Shown: piece by piece, positions 1 through 7,089 of the stretch
How the letters are laid out: the number at the start of each line of letters is the position of its first letter
How positions within the stretch are numbered: position 1 is the first letter of the stretch
DNA from: Lachnospiraceae bacterium
Lineage (GTDB): Bacteria > Bacillota_A > Clostridia > Lachnospirales > Lachnospiraceae
Direction of reading: 5' to 3'
Assembly: GCA_003446335.1 (NCBI GenBank)
Contig: DMAZ01000255.1
Span: forward strand, 1 to 14,644
Length of the DNA: 14,644 nucleotides
Position numbers and translations under genes: made by a program
Notes under the pieces: model-generated
What the model was told of the DNA's origin: nothing
What the model saw: only the letters and a program-made list of their open reading frames with translations
Database searches by the model: none

Positions 1-298
1 TTTTCACCAGTTCTATTTTCTCACTGGGATAATAAATCAATGTGGCAAGCTCACGAATGTCCCTCTCCGGAAGTGTACGACCGTAAACCTCATTTATTTT
101 TTTGCGGACAGCCCCGGATCCGTTCCGAAGGACATGTGAAAAAGCTTCATACTCTCCGTGAATATCCGTTATGAAGTGTTCTGTGCCCTTCGGCAGGTTC
201 AATATGGAGTTGAGATTGATGATTTCCGTAGACGCGTCTGCAATTGTCGGATAGAGCTCCGACAGTCGTTCAAGATATCTGCTGTCAAGTTTTTCCAC
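1..298 (-). CDS. fbp: Class III fructose-1,6-bisphosphatase, N-terminal part (cut by window edge)
   Basis: Hydrolyses fructose 1,6-bisphosphate to fructose 6-phosphate in gluconeogenesis, in the cytoplasm. Only the first 99 codons are present. The family (about 640-670 residues) is recognised by the conserved N-terminal block with [19 protein letters not shown] around residues 35-53, followed by a HVLRNGSG segment. D45 and H47 of TDIHGE are the first metal ligands of the calcineurin-like phosphoesterase fold. The start is a GTG at 298-296, chosen because an AAGGAGG lies 5-6 bases upstream and the family alignment begins here. The gene starts 13 bases after the stop of the HAAS/DUF1700 gene, with its ribosome binding site in the gap, so the two are probably co-transcribed. 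Family identity is secure; the rest of the gene cannot be judged. Confidence 0.95.
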   Translation of the reverse strand, partial: MEKLDSRYLERLSELYPTIADASTEIINLNSILNLPKGTEHFITDIHGEYEAFSHVLRNGSGAVRKKINEVYGRTLPERDIRELATLIYYPSEKIELVK

Positions 299-311
299 AG
301 GATCCTCCTTT

Positions 312-998
312 CTATCTGCCGCCTCCGGTCCTGGAGAAGATCAGACTGATGACCAACATGATCAGAATCACCGGCCAGAAAGTAATGACTACTTTCGCAG
401 TAATCGTGACGACCGCCAGCACGACCAGTATGATTACCATCAGAATGGAAATGAGACGCCAGTTAATACCTCCGTCTGAGCGTTTGAACAGGGATGTAAA
501 TCCTCCTCTTTCAATGGACTGTTTCTGCCCGCTCTCGAAAAAGCCGTTGTCAAATGTTGCATTCCTTTCAGCTTCCTTATAGCCCCTGTGATCGCCTTCA
601 TGATCTGATGAACTGCGCTCAGGCTGCCAGTCATTTTCTGCAGAGTAATCTGCTGTGTCCGTATACGTCTCCGCATAGGCGTCCGCATTTTCGGGCACGT
701 ACTCTTCATCTGCTTTCTCACCTGCCAGGCCTCTCGTATCGGGATATTCCGATTCCGCCATTCCCTGTTCGTAAGCACTGGTCGTATTGACCCTGTAGCT
801 TGGCGGAGACTCTACAAGATTTCTCGCTATGAGAATCGGATCTCCAAGGTCAAATGTTGCCTCTTCCTCCGTTCTTCCCTTTTTCAGTTCTCCATCGATA
901 TACCCGCGATAATAGGCCACCTGTTCCTCAACTTCTCCGGGAGACAGATCTTCAGACAGTTTATCTGAAAGCCCCTGCAGGAATTCTTCTTTGTTCAT
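312..998 (-). CDS. HAAS/DUF1700-family membrane protein
   Basis: 228 residues. The N-terminal 65 residues form the HAAS (DUF1700) helical domain: it opens [14 protein letters not shown], has a middle part rich in Glu and Tyr, and ends with the typical LGDP at 51-54 followed by IARNLVE. A low-complexity, acidic and Tyr-containing linker follows (about 66-165). The C-terminus has two closely spaced hydrophobic segments (about 182-202 and 204-222) and ends in a Gly/Arg tail. Proteins of this family are often encoded next to PadR-type repressors and are thought to act in envelope signalling; no PadR gene is visible here. The start at 998 has AAGGAG 10 bases upstream. Longer in-frame starts would begin inside the tRNA terminator and lack a ribosome binding site. 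The specific role is unknown. Confidence 0.85.
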   Translation of the reverse strand: MNKEEFLQGLSDKLSEDLSPGEVEEQVAYYRGYIDGELKKGRTEEEATFDLGDPILIARNLVESPPSYRVNTTSAYEQGMAESEYPDTRGLAGEKADEEYVPENADAYAETYTDTADYSAENDWQPERSSSDHEGDHRGYKEAERNATFDNGFFESGQKQSIERGGFTSLFKRSDGGINWRLISILMVIILVVLAVVTITAKVVITFWPVILIMLVISLIFSRTGGGR

Positions 999-1016
999 GT
1001 AGCTAATACTCCTTGC

Positions 1017-1035
1017 ATGTACATTAGTACGTACT
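1017..1035. promoter_or_regulatory. Double palindrome, putative operator (PadR-like)
   Basis: Two perfect palindromes lie one base apart: ATGTACAT (1017-1024) and AGTACGTACT (1026-1035). They fall between the predicted transcription start (about 1038) and the ribosome binding site (1009-1014) of the HAAS gene. PadR-family repressors commonly bind ATGT...ACAT dyads and often control DUF1700 genes, so a PadR site is a reasonable guess; no regulator gene is in the window. Confidence 0.35.
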
Positions 1036-1044
1036 TTTTTAATC

Positions 1045-1074
1045 ATTTTATCATATAAAGTCACGAACTGCCAA
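1045..1074 (-). promoter_or_regulatory. Putative sigma-A promoter of the HAAS gene
   Basis: On the minus strand, TTGGCA (1074-1069) and TAAAAT (1050-1045) are separated by 18 bases. This places the transcription start near 1038, about 40 bases before the HAAS start codon and downstream of the tRNA terminator. Both hexamers match consensus at five of six positions. Confidence 0.55.
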
Positions 1075-1113
1075 TATGCCGTCTCTATTCGCAGACAGAC
1101 CGGAAAGAAGAAT

Positions 1114-1142
1114 AAAAAAAGAGGCCTCATTAATGAGACCTC
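1114..1142 (-). terminator. Rho-independent terminator after tRNA-Arg
   Basis: On the minus strand a 10-base-pair stem (arms 1142-1133 and 1130-1121, one G-U pair, 2-base spacer so a few central pairs must open) is followed by seven T (1120-1114). It ends the tRNA transcript and probably also read-through from cysK, which has no terminator of its own. Confidence 0.85.
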
Positions 1143-1147
1143 CTCAG

Positions 1148-1221
1148 CGTTCGGGACAAGATTCGAACTCGCGACCTTCTGGTCCGTAGCCAGACGCTCT
1201 ATCCAGCTGAGCTACCCGAAC
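1148..1221 (-). tRNA. tRNA-Arg (anticodon ACG)
   Basis: 74 bases on the minus strand fold into a full cloverleaf. The acceptor stem is GTTCGGG with CCCGAAC, the D stem GCTC with GAGC, the anticodon stem TCTGG with CCAGA enclosing loop CTACGGA (anticodon ACG), and the T loop TTCGAAT on a 5-pair stem with two G-U pairs. The discriminator base is G. The 3' CCA is not encoded. ACG is normally read as ICG after deamination and decodes CGU, CGC and CGA arginine codons. Confidence 0.97.
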
Positions 1222-1249
1222 ACACCTTGTTGCCTTCGCAACATAGGTA

Positions 1250-1278
1250 ATAATACACTTTCGTTTTCATTTTGTCAA
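1250..1278 (-). promoter_or_regulatory. Strong sigma-A promoter of tRNA-Arg
   Basis: On the minus strand a perfect TTGACA (1278-1273), a 17-base spacer and TATTAT (1255-1250) predict a transcription start near 1243, about 22 bases before the tRNA. The 5' leader includes a small hairpin, GTTGC/GCAAC at 1242-1229 with a 4-base loop. Confidence 0.8.
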
Positions 1279-1305
1279 CAATGTTTTTTATATTTTTTCT
1301 GCAGT

Positions 1306-2238
1306 TCAGTTCCGGAACAGAGGGGTAGAATAATATCGATCTCCGGAATCGGTCAGTATGACAACAATCGTCTTTCCTTCATTCTCAGGCTCTTTTGCGA
1401 CCTGCAGTGCCCCGTAGAAAGATGCTCCGGAAGAAATGCCGACCAGCAGACCTTCTCTCTTCGCGATCATCTTAGCGGTCTCAAATGCATCCTCGTCCGA
1501 CACCGTAAGGACCCGGTCATAAAGCTCCGTGTCAAGTATTTCCGGCACGAACCCCGCACCGATTCCCTGGATCTTATGAGGTCCGCCGTGTCCCTCGGAA
1601 AGGAACGGAGACATCTTCGGTTCGAGCGCAATAATTTCAACATCCGGCTTCTGTTCCCTCAGATACCTGCCGGTGCCGGTCAGAGTTCCTCCTGTGCCTA
1701 CACTTGCAATAAAAATATCTACATCCCCGTCTGTATCCTGCCAGATTTCAGGTCCGGTCGTCTCATAATGCGCACGGGGATTTGAGGGATTTACGAACTG
1801 TCCCGGTATAAAACTTCCCGGAATCTCCCGGGCCAGCTCATCAGCCTTCTCAATAGCACCCTGCATGCCCTTGGCGCCGTCGGTCAGAACGATTTCCGCC
1901 CCATACGCCTTCAGTATATTTATCCGCTCGACAGACATTGTGTCCGGCATGGTAAGAATCAGACGATATCCTCTGACAGCTGCCATCAAAGCGAGCCCGA
2001 TGCCGGTATTTCCCGATGTAGGTTCAATGATAACGGAACCTTCCCTGAGGATCCCGTCTTTTTCCGCATCCTCGATCATGACCTTTCCGATACGATCTTT
2101 TGCGGATCCTGCCGGATTTAAGCTTTCAAGCTTTACAAGGACCCGTGCTTTCAGTCCGAAATCTTTCTCTATATTTTTGAACTCAACAAGCGGAGTGCCT
2201 CCGATAAGTTCTGCTGCAGAAGAGTATATTTTGCCCAT
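1306..2238 (-). CDS. cysK: Cysteine synthase A (O-acetylserine sulfhydrylase)
   Basis: A pyridoxal-phosphate enzyme making L-cysteine from O-acetylserine and sulfide. 310 residues, the usual length. The PLP-binding lysine is K47 in NPAGSAKDR. The substrate loop TSGNTG is at 74-79, and the phosphate-binding GTGGT at 181-185. The serine that contacts the pyridine nitrogen is in GISSGA near 268-272. HKIQGIGAGF at 221-230 is the conserved block near the active-site cleft. The ending DSGDRYYSTPLF matches the family. The start at 2238 has AAGGAG 8 bases upstream. The gene has its own promoter (2295-2323) and sits alone: no cysE or sulfur transport gene is adjacent. It probably reads through the tRNA region to the terminator at 1114-1142. 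Confidence 0.96.
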   Translation of the reverse strand: MGKIYSSAAELIGGTPLVEFKNIEKDFGLKARVLVKLESLNPAGSAKDRIGKVMIEDAEKDGILREGSVIIEPTSGNTGIGLALMAAVRGYRLILTMPDTMSVERINILKAYGAEIVLTDGAKGMQGAIEKADELAREIPGSFIPGQFVNPSNPRAHYETTGPEIWQDTDGDVDIFIASVGTGGTLTGTGRYLREQKPDVEIIALEPKMSPFLSEGHGGPHKIQGIGAGFVPEILDTELYDRVLTVSDEDAFETAKMIAKREGLLVGISSGASFYGALQVAKEPENEGKTIVVILTDSGDRYYSTPLFRN

Positions 2239-2271
2239 AAATCATGCTCCTTATATAAATAATCTCCATGA

Positions 2272-2289
2272 AGTGAGTTATCTCTCACT
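2272..2289. promoter_or_regulatory. Inverted repeat at the cysK transcription start
   Basis: AGTGAG (2272-2277) and CTCACT (2284-2289) are perfect 6-base arms around a 6-base centre. The repeat coincides with the predicted transcription start of cysK, so it could be an operator or the first hairpin of the transcript. I do not recognise the regulator. Confidence 0.35.
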
Positions 2290-2294
2290 GTTCG

Positions 2295-2323
2295 ATTATA
2301 GGTCAAAAACACCTGCCTGACAA
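2295..2323 (-). promoter_or_regulatory. Sigma-A promoter of cysK
   Basis: On the minus strand TTGTCA (2323-2318), a 17-base spacer and a perfect TATAAT (2300-2295) place the transcription start near 2288, about 50 bases before the cysK start codon. It lies just downstream of the ptsI terminator. Confidence 0.75.
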
Positions 2324-2333
2324 TAACTGACGG

Positions 2334-2369
2334 AAAAGTAAGACCCCCGCCGGTCTCCCGGCGGGGGTC
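2334..2369 (-). terminator. Rho-independent terminator of ptsI
   Basis: On the minus strand a perfect 12-base-pair GC-rich stem (2369-2358 with 2353-2342) closes a GAGA tetraloop of GNRA type and is followed by the T-rich stretch TTACTTTT. It begins 28 bases after the ptsI stop codon. Confidence 0.88.
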
Positions 2370-2397
2370 ATTGCTCTTTCTGTGAATGAAAGAATGA

Positions 2398-4014
2398 TCA
2401 ATCCATGTCGCGGATGATCTTTCTTGTACGAAGGATAGATGTCGGGCTCATGGACAGCTCATCGATACCCATCTCTACGAATTTCTCTGTAAGCTCCGGA
2501 TCAGCACCGAGCTCACCGCAGATACCTACCCATGTATTGTGTCTGTGACCTGCTTCGATCGTCATCTGGATAGCCTTAAGGACTGCCGGATGATGTGCAT
2601 CGAAGAATCTCTCAAGATGCTGGTTCTGACGGTCAATCGCGCATGTGTACTGAGTAAGGTCGTTTGTTCCGATTGAGAAGAAGTCTACGAGCTCAGCGAG
2701 TTCATCAGCGCAGAGAACAGCAGCCGGAGTCTCGATCATGATACCTACGGAGATATCCTTCTTGTACGGTACATCGTGAGCATCGAGCTCAGCCTTGGCC
2801 TGGTTCAGCATCTTCAGGCAGCTCTCAACTTCCCACTTGGAAATGATCATCGGGAACATGATAGCGATGTTGCCGTAAGCAGATGCACGAAGGAGTGCAC
2901 GAAGCTGTGTCATGAAGATTTCCTCGCGTGTAAGGCAGATACGGATAGCTCTGAAGCCGAGTGCCGGGTTCTCTTCCTTGTCAAGCTTGAAATAATCGAT
3001 CTGCTTGTCAGCACCGATATCCAGTGTACGGATGATCAGCTGCTTGCCGGCAAGAAGTTCTGCGACCTGCTTGTAAGCCTGGAACTGCTGCTCTTCTGTC
3101 GGATAATCATCATTCTGCAGGTACAGGAATTCGGAACGGAAGAGGCCAACGCCCTCACCATCGTTCTCAAGAACATAGCCAACATCGCCTACGCCGCCGA
3201 TATTTCCATACAGATGTACATGTCTGCCGGACTTTGTAACAGTCTCCTTGCCCTTCATCTCATCGAGAAGTCTTCTCTTCTCCTCTTCCTTCTCCTGAAG
3301 TACCTGATACCTGGCAAGTGTGTCATCATCCGGATCTACAATAACAATGCCCTTCATACCGTCAACGATTGCGAGCTTGCCTTCAACATTTCTCGGGATA
3401 TCGACCTGAACGAGGGCCGGAATATTCATTGTACGTGCGAGGATAGCGGTATGGGAGTTCGTGGAGCCGGCTCTTGTTACGAACGCAAGGACCATATCCT
3501 TATCGAGCTGTACTGTCTCTGACGGAGCGAGGTCATCAGCAACGAGGATAACGGGCTCTGTGAAATTGTTGCCGTCTGCGCCGCCGCCGAGAAGATCCTT
3601 TACAAGACGGGAAGAAATATCCTTAACGTCTGCAGCACGGCCTCTCATGTACTCATCTTCCATGGATGCGAACATATCTGCAAAGTTGTCACCGGTCGTA
3701 GCGACAGCGTACTCTGCATTGACCTTCTGCTCCTTGATGATCTGTTCGATGGACTCGTTATAGTCATCATCGTCAAGCATCATCTGATGTACTTCAAAAA
3801 TTTCAGCGTGTGCTTCGCCTACATCCTTCAGAGCTTTCTGATACAGCGCCTTAAGTTCTCCGAGAGCCTGCTCCTTAGCTGCATGCAGACGCTCAATCTC
3901 GGCTTCAATATTATCGATGTGCTCTCTGCGAATAGCTCCATCCGCCTTGGCCATCTCAGCGATCTTGCCGATAGCGATTCCCTGATAAGCTGCTTTGCCA
4001 GTGAAATTTTCCAT
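2398..4014 (-). CDS. ptsI: Phosphoenolpyruvate-protein phosphotransferase (PTS Enzyme I)
   Basis: First enzyme of the sugar phosphotransferase system: it takes phosphate from phosphoenolpyruvate and passes it to HPr in the cytoplasm. 538 residues, slightly shorter than the common 540-575. The HPr-binding and mobile domain is N-terminal, with the phosphorylated histidine H188 in GSTNSHTAILAR. The C-terminal PEP-binding barrel shows MIETPAA (426-432), GTNDLTQY (449-456) and the catalytic cysteine C499 in GICGELG. The start at 4014 (MENFTGKAAY) has AAGGAG 7 bases upstream and matches the family start; an earlier in-frame ATG at 4050 adds a tail with no ribosome binding site. ptsH is not adjacent, so the general PTS genes are separated here. 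It has its own predicted promoter and a strong terminator. Confidence 0.97.
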   Translation of the reverse strand: MENFTGKAAYQGIAIGKIAEMAKADGAIRREHIDNIEAEIERLHAAKEQALGELKALYQKALKDVGEAHAEIFEVHQMMLDDDDYNESIEQIIKEQKVNAEYAVATTGDNFADMFASMEDEYMRGRAADVKDISSRLVKDLLGGGADGNNFTEPVILVADDLAPSETVQLDKDMVLAFVTRAGSTNSHTAILARTMNIPALVQVDIPRNVEGKLAIVDGMKGIVIVDPDDDTLARYQVLQEKEEEKRRLLDEMKGKETVTKSGRHVHLYGNIGGVGDVGYVLENDGEGVGLFRSEFLYLQNDDYPTEEQQFQAYKQVAELLAGKQLIIRTLDIGADKQIDYFKLDKEENPALGFRAIRICLTREEIFMTQLRALLRASAYGNIAIMFPMIISKWEVESCLKMLNQAKAELDAHDVPYKKDISVGIMIETPAAVLCADELAELVDFFSIGTNDLTQYTCAIDRQNQHLERFFDAHHPAVLKAIQMTIEAGHRHNTWVGICGELGADPELTEKFVEMGIDELSMSPTSILRTRKIIRDMD

Positions 4015-4090
4015 CTTTATGCTCCTTTTTCTCCTATAATATTTGTCCAAAACGCTTTATTTCGGACATCAAGTACATACTTCTTTGTCT

Positions 4091-4119
4091 ATTATAATTC
4101 ATGATTCCTTTAATGAAAA
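4091..4119 (-). promoter_or_regulatory. Putative promoter of ptsI
   Basis: On the minus strand a perfect TATAAT (4096-4091) lies 17 bases after TTTTCA (4119-4114), a weak -35 with four of six matches. The predicted start near 4084 gives a leader of about 70 bases. The leader holds a 5-base inverted repeat TGTCC/GGACA (4044-4048 and 4064-4068). Confidence 0.55.
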
Positions 4120-4190
4120 GGAAAACTTTGTCATATTTACACTATTTTCGTTTATTTTCTGCTTTTTTCATGGGCGTTTTCCCTATATCT

Positions 4191-4359
4191 TCCCGTTCCC
4201 GGGAGTATCTTTTTCGCTGACCTGACAGGAGCGGCAGAGGGAACAGGAGAACGCATAAAGGGACTGACGCACAAAAATTCCACTACGGCGAAAAGCAGTC
4301 ATTTGCAACTTTCATCTGCTTTCTGTAGCGGCGGCATTCCTTCGTGCGCCAGCCCCCTT
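4191..4359 (-). ncRNA. Candidate structured RNA between glmS and ptsI (unrecognised)
   Basis: Two long hairpins fill most of the 368-base gap downstream of glmS. Hairpin 1 (4359-4257): a 19-pair outer stem (arms 4359-4341 and 4275-4257), an asymmetric internal loop, a 7-pair stem (4331-4325 with 4286-4280), an 8-pair stem (4323-4316 with 4298-4291) and a 17-base apical loop. Hairpin 2 (4248-4191): a 10-pair stem (4248-4239 with 4200-4191) enclosing a 38-base loop with a smaller CGCT/AGCG hairpin. All non-Watson-Crick positions are G-U when read on the minus strand and would be A-C mismatches on the plus strand. It could be a small RNA, a processed glmS 3' UTR, an unusual terminator (no T-tract) or a small palindromic repeat. 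I do not recognise a known RNA family. Confidence 0.45.
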
Positions 4360-4382
4360 CTATGACCGTTATTAATCTATGA

Positions 4383-6224
4383 CTATTCGACCGTCACACT
4401 CTTTGCGAGATTTCTGGGCTTATCAACGTCCAGTCCCTTCGCACAGCTCACATAATATCCCATTAGCTGAAGCGGGATCACCGCAAGTGACGGAGTGAAA
4501 TGTTCATCTGTCCGGGGTATATAAACCGTGAAATCGGCCGTATCCTCAATATTGTAATTGCCGTAAGTGGTCAGACCCATCAGATAAGCGCCTCTGCTCT
4601 TGCATTCGACCATATTGGATACCGTTTTCTCGTAGAGTTTTGACTGTGTGAGAACACCGATCAGAAGTGTCCCGTCCTCGATCAGGGAGATCGTTCCATG
4701 CTTCAGTTCTCCCGCGGCATAGGCCTCTGAGTGAATATAACTGATTTCTTTCATCTTCAGGCTGCCTTCCAGAGAAATCGCGTAGTCAACGCCTCTTCCT
4801 ACGAAGAAGATATCCCGGGCATTTGAAAATTTAGACGCGAACCACTGGATGCGTTCCTTATCCTCGAGCAGTCTCTGAATTTTGTCCGGAAGCTTGCGGA
4901 GCTCACCGACCATGCCAAGTGCTTTCTCCTCAGAAATCGTTCCCCTGACAAGACCGATCTTAATTGCAAGAATATAAGACATGACAAGCTGAGCTGAGTA
5001 TGCCTTGGTCGTTGCGACCGCGATTTCCGGTCCGGCCATTGTATAGCAGACATAATCAGACTCACGGGCTATGGAAGAGCCCACTACATTTACAATACCC
5101 ATTGTTTTCGCACCCAGTTCCTTTGCCTCGCGCAAAGCAGCCAGGGAATCCGCGGTCTCGCCTGACTGGCTGATAACGATCACGAAAGTATGCTGATCCA
5201 GGATCGGCTGCCTGTATCGGAATTCGCTGGCGAGTTCTACCCGTACCGGAATTCGGGTCAGGTCTTCGAAAATATACTGGGCAGCAATACCTACATGATA
5301 GGCTGATCCGCATGCCACAATATCGATCTGCCTGATGTCGGCGATATCTTCCTCGGTAAAACCGGATCCGGAAATATCAATTTTCTCATCTTCTTTGACA
5401 TAAGCGTTGATCGTGTCCCGAACAGCTTTCGGCTGTTCATGGATCTCTTTCATCATGAAATGCTCGAATCCGCCTTTCTCCGCAGCTTCCGCATCCCAGT
5501 CGATTTCATGGATCTCCTTATCGACGATATCTCCGTCGAGATTGTAGAAGTCGACTCCGTCTGCAGTCAGACGGGCCATCTCCATATTTCCGATGTAATA
5601 TACTTTTCTTGTATAATTAAGGATTGCCGGAACATCCGATGCGATAAAAGTCTCTCCTTCGCCCGCTCCAATGATCATCGGGCTGTCTTTACGAGCCACA
5701 TATATTTCATTCGGATAATCCTTGAACATGACCGCCAGCGCATAGGAGCCGCGCACACGGACCATTGTTTTCGCAATCGCGTCGATCGGGCCCATTTTAT
5801 ACTTGCGATAATAATAATCGACGACTTTTACGGCCACTTCCGTATCGGTCTCGGAATAGAACTTATACCCGTGGCGGATCATTTTATCACGGAGTTCCTT
5901 GAAATTCTCTATGATACCATTGTGGACCGCTACTACGTTCATATCACCTGTAATATGCGGATGCGCATTATTTTCCGAAGGCTCCCCATGTGTCGCCCAC
6001 CTTGTATGACCGATTCCGCAGCTTCCCGGAACAGCCTTTCCCCCGTCCGTCTTTTCAGACAGAACGCGCAGTCTTCCCTTGGCCTTGACAACTACGGGTA
6101 CTTTTTCCGCATCCCTCACCGCGAGACCGGCAGAATCATATCCTCTGTATTCAAGCTTCGAAAGACCATCCAGCAAGATCGGAGCTGCCTGACGAGGTCC
6201 CACATATCCAACAATTCCACACAT
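4383..6224 (-). CDS. glmS: Glutamine-fructose-6-phosphate aminotransferase (isomerizing), GlmS
   Basis: Makes glucosamine 6-phosphate from fructose 6-phosphate and glutamine, the entry step to peptidoglycan and amino-sugar polymers. 613 residues, normal length. The glutaminase domain starts with the nucleophile C2 (MCGIVGYVG), with HTRWATHG at 73-80 and NGIIEN at 102-107. Two SIS domains follow: CGSAYH (305-310) and SQSGET (352-357) in the first, and GRG plus EGSLKMKEISY (about 477-496) and the ELKHG stretch in the second. The C-terminus KPRNLAKSVTVE closes the active site. The start at 6224 is required because C2 must be N-terminal; AGGAGG lies 6 bases upstream, and an earlier in-frame ATG at 6308 is not used. 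The 107-base upstream gap has no room for a full glmS ribozyme and no clear promoter, so the gene may be read with the upstream phosphatase gene. Confidence 0.98.
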   Translation of the reverse strand: MCGIVGYVGPRQAAPILLDGLSKLEYRGYDSAGLAVRDAEKVPVVVKAKGRLRVLSEKTDGGKAVPGSCGIGHTRWATHGEPSENNAHPHITGDMNVVAVHNGIIENFKELRDKMIRHGYKFYSETDTEVAVKVVDYYYRKYKMGPIDAIAKTMVRVRGSYALAVMFKDYPNEIYVARKDSPMIIGAGEGETFIASDVPAILNYTRKVYYIGNMEMARLTADGVDFYNLDGDIVDKEIHEIDWDAEAAEKGGFEHFMMKEIHEQPKAVRDTINAYVKEDEKIDISGSGFTEEDIADIRQIDIVACGSAYHVGIAAQYIFEDLTRIPVRVELASEFRYRQPILDQHTFVIVISQSGETADSLAALREAKELGAKTMGIVNVVGSSIARESDYVCYTMAGPEIAVATTKAYSAQLVMSYILAIKIGLVRGTISEEKALGMVGELRKLPDKIQRLLEDKERIQWFASKFSNARDIFFVGRGVDYAISLEGSLKMKEISYIHSEAYAAGELKHGTISLIEDGTLLIGVLTQSKLYEKTVSNMVECKSRGAYLMGLTTYGNYNIEDTADFTVYIPRTDEHFTPSLAVIPLQLMGYYVSCAKGLDVDKPRNLAKSVTVE

Positions 6225-6331
6225 AATAATCCTCCTCGTTATTTCGTTTCCTGGTTCCAAAAGAAGACCGGTTTTTCCACGTCCCACTGCAGGTTCAGTC
6301 GAACGCATGGATCGTCACATGAACGTCTTTG

Positions 6332-7081
6332 TCATACGACCTGTACACCGGCTTCAATGATCTTCATCGGATTACCGATAAAGATCCTGTCTGCTTCATC
6401 ATTACCGAGTTTCCTGGAAACATATCTGTATGCTTTCTCAAGATGGCACGCACGGCCGGTCCTGTTATGCGTATCACTCCCCACAAAATCAATCAGATCA
6501 TTTTTAAGAAGCTTTCGGGAGAATCCCCTGAATCCCCATCCGTCCTTTCCGATGAGCGCATCGGCATTCACCTGGATCATGGCGCCCATATCTTTCAGTT
6601 CCCCGACAATACTCATGTCTCTTACCAGAGGTGGGTATCTCTCAATATGGGCCAATATGGGTGTATACCCCCTTGAAAGCAGCGCATATGTTCGCTCCCG
6701 GATATATTCTTTCGGATGAGCTCCCGAAAATTCCAAAAGGATATATCTGCTGCCGATCATACGGTACAGTGGCTCATCCGAAACCATCTGTTCCATATCC
6801 ATGTTGGCATGGAACTCACACCCGGGATAGAGCCTCAGTCCGGGGTACAGCCGCGCAGCCTCCTCCTTCAGTTCCAGGAACTTCTTAAGAACGACCTGTC
6901 GATCTGTCTCGAACATATCTCTGCGATAATGCGGCGTAATAATGATGTCTGACACACCGTTCTTCTTCTCATCTTCAAGAATCGCCAGCGCGTCCTCCAT
7001 GGAACGGGCTCCGTCATCCACTCCGGGTATAATATGGCAGTGCATATCACATAAGCCCTGTATATCTTCGTCTTTCCTCAT
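6332..7081 (-). CDS. PHP-domain protein-tyrosine phosphatase, CpsB/CapC/YwqE family
   Basis: 249 residues, typical of the Mn-dependent tyrosine phosphatases that dephosphorylate bacterial tyrosine kinases and thereby tune capsule or exopolysaccharide synthesis. PHP motifs are in order: DMHCH (12-16) with H14 and H16, PGVDDGA (19-25), TPHY (49-52), the E89 region GCEFH, HIERY (145-149) and SDTHN (202-206). The start at 7081 follows the TPR gene stop by 8 bases, with a GAGG partly overlapping that stop, so the two are probably translationally coupled. An earlier in-frame ATG at 7249 would lie deep inside the TPR gene. No BY-kinase gene is in the window; the kinase it opposes must be elsewhere. 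The family is sure, the substrate is inferred. Confidence 0.92.
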   Translation of the reverse strand: MRKDEDIQGLCDMHCHIIPGVDDGARSMEDALAILEDEKKNGVSDIIITPHYRRDMFETDRQVVLKKFLELKEEAARLYPGLRLYPGCEFHANMDMEQMVSDEPLYRMIGSRYILLEFSGAHPKEYIRERTYALLSRGYTPILAHIERYPPLVRDMSIVGELKDMGAMIQVNADALIGKDGWGFRGFSRKLLKNDLIDFVGSDTHNRTGRACHLEKAYRYVSRKLGNDEADRIFIGNPMKIIEAGVQVV

Positions 7082-7089
7082 GCAATACC

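Noticed and set aside
4044..4068. A possible CcpA cre site in the ptsI leader
   Set aside because: Only the central AAGCGTTT-like core fits; the outer TG and CA positions of the cre consensus are missing.
4191..4359. Known structured RNAs (6S RNA, SRP RNA, RNase P RNA, glmS ribozyme) as identity of the glmS-ptsI hairpins
   Set aside because: The SRP tetraloop region, RNase P conserved blocks and ribozyme cleavage core are absent, and the shape of two separate hairpins does not fit 6S RNA.
6225..6308. An N-terminal extension of GlmS from an ATG at 6308
   Set aside because: The glutaminase nucleophile must be the residue after the initiator Met, as it is with the start at 6224, which also has a perfect ribosome binding site.
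5439..6719. A 426-codon open frame on the plus strand
   Set aside because: It lies opposite glmS and the phosphatase gene, which have clear motifs. Its protein is of irregular composition with no recognisable domain, so it is a shadow.
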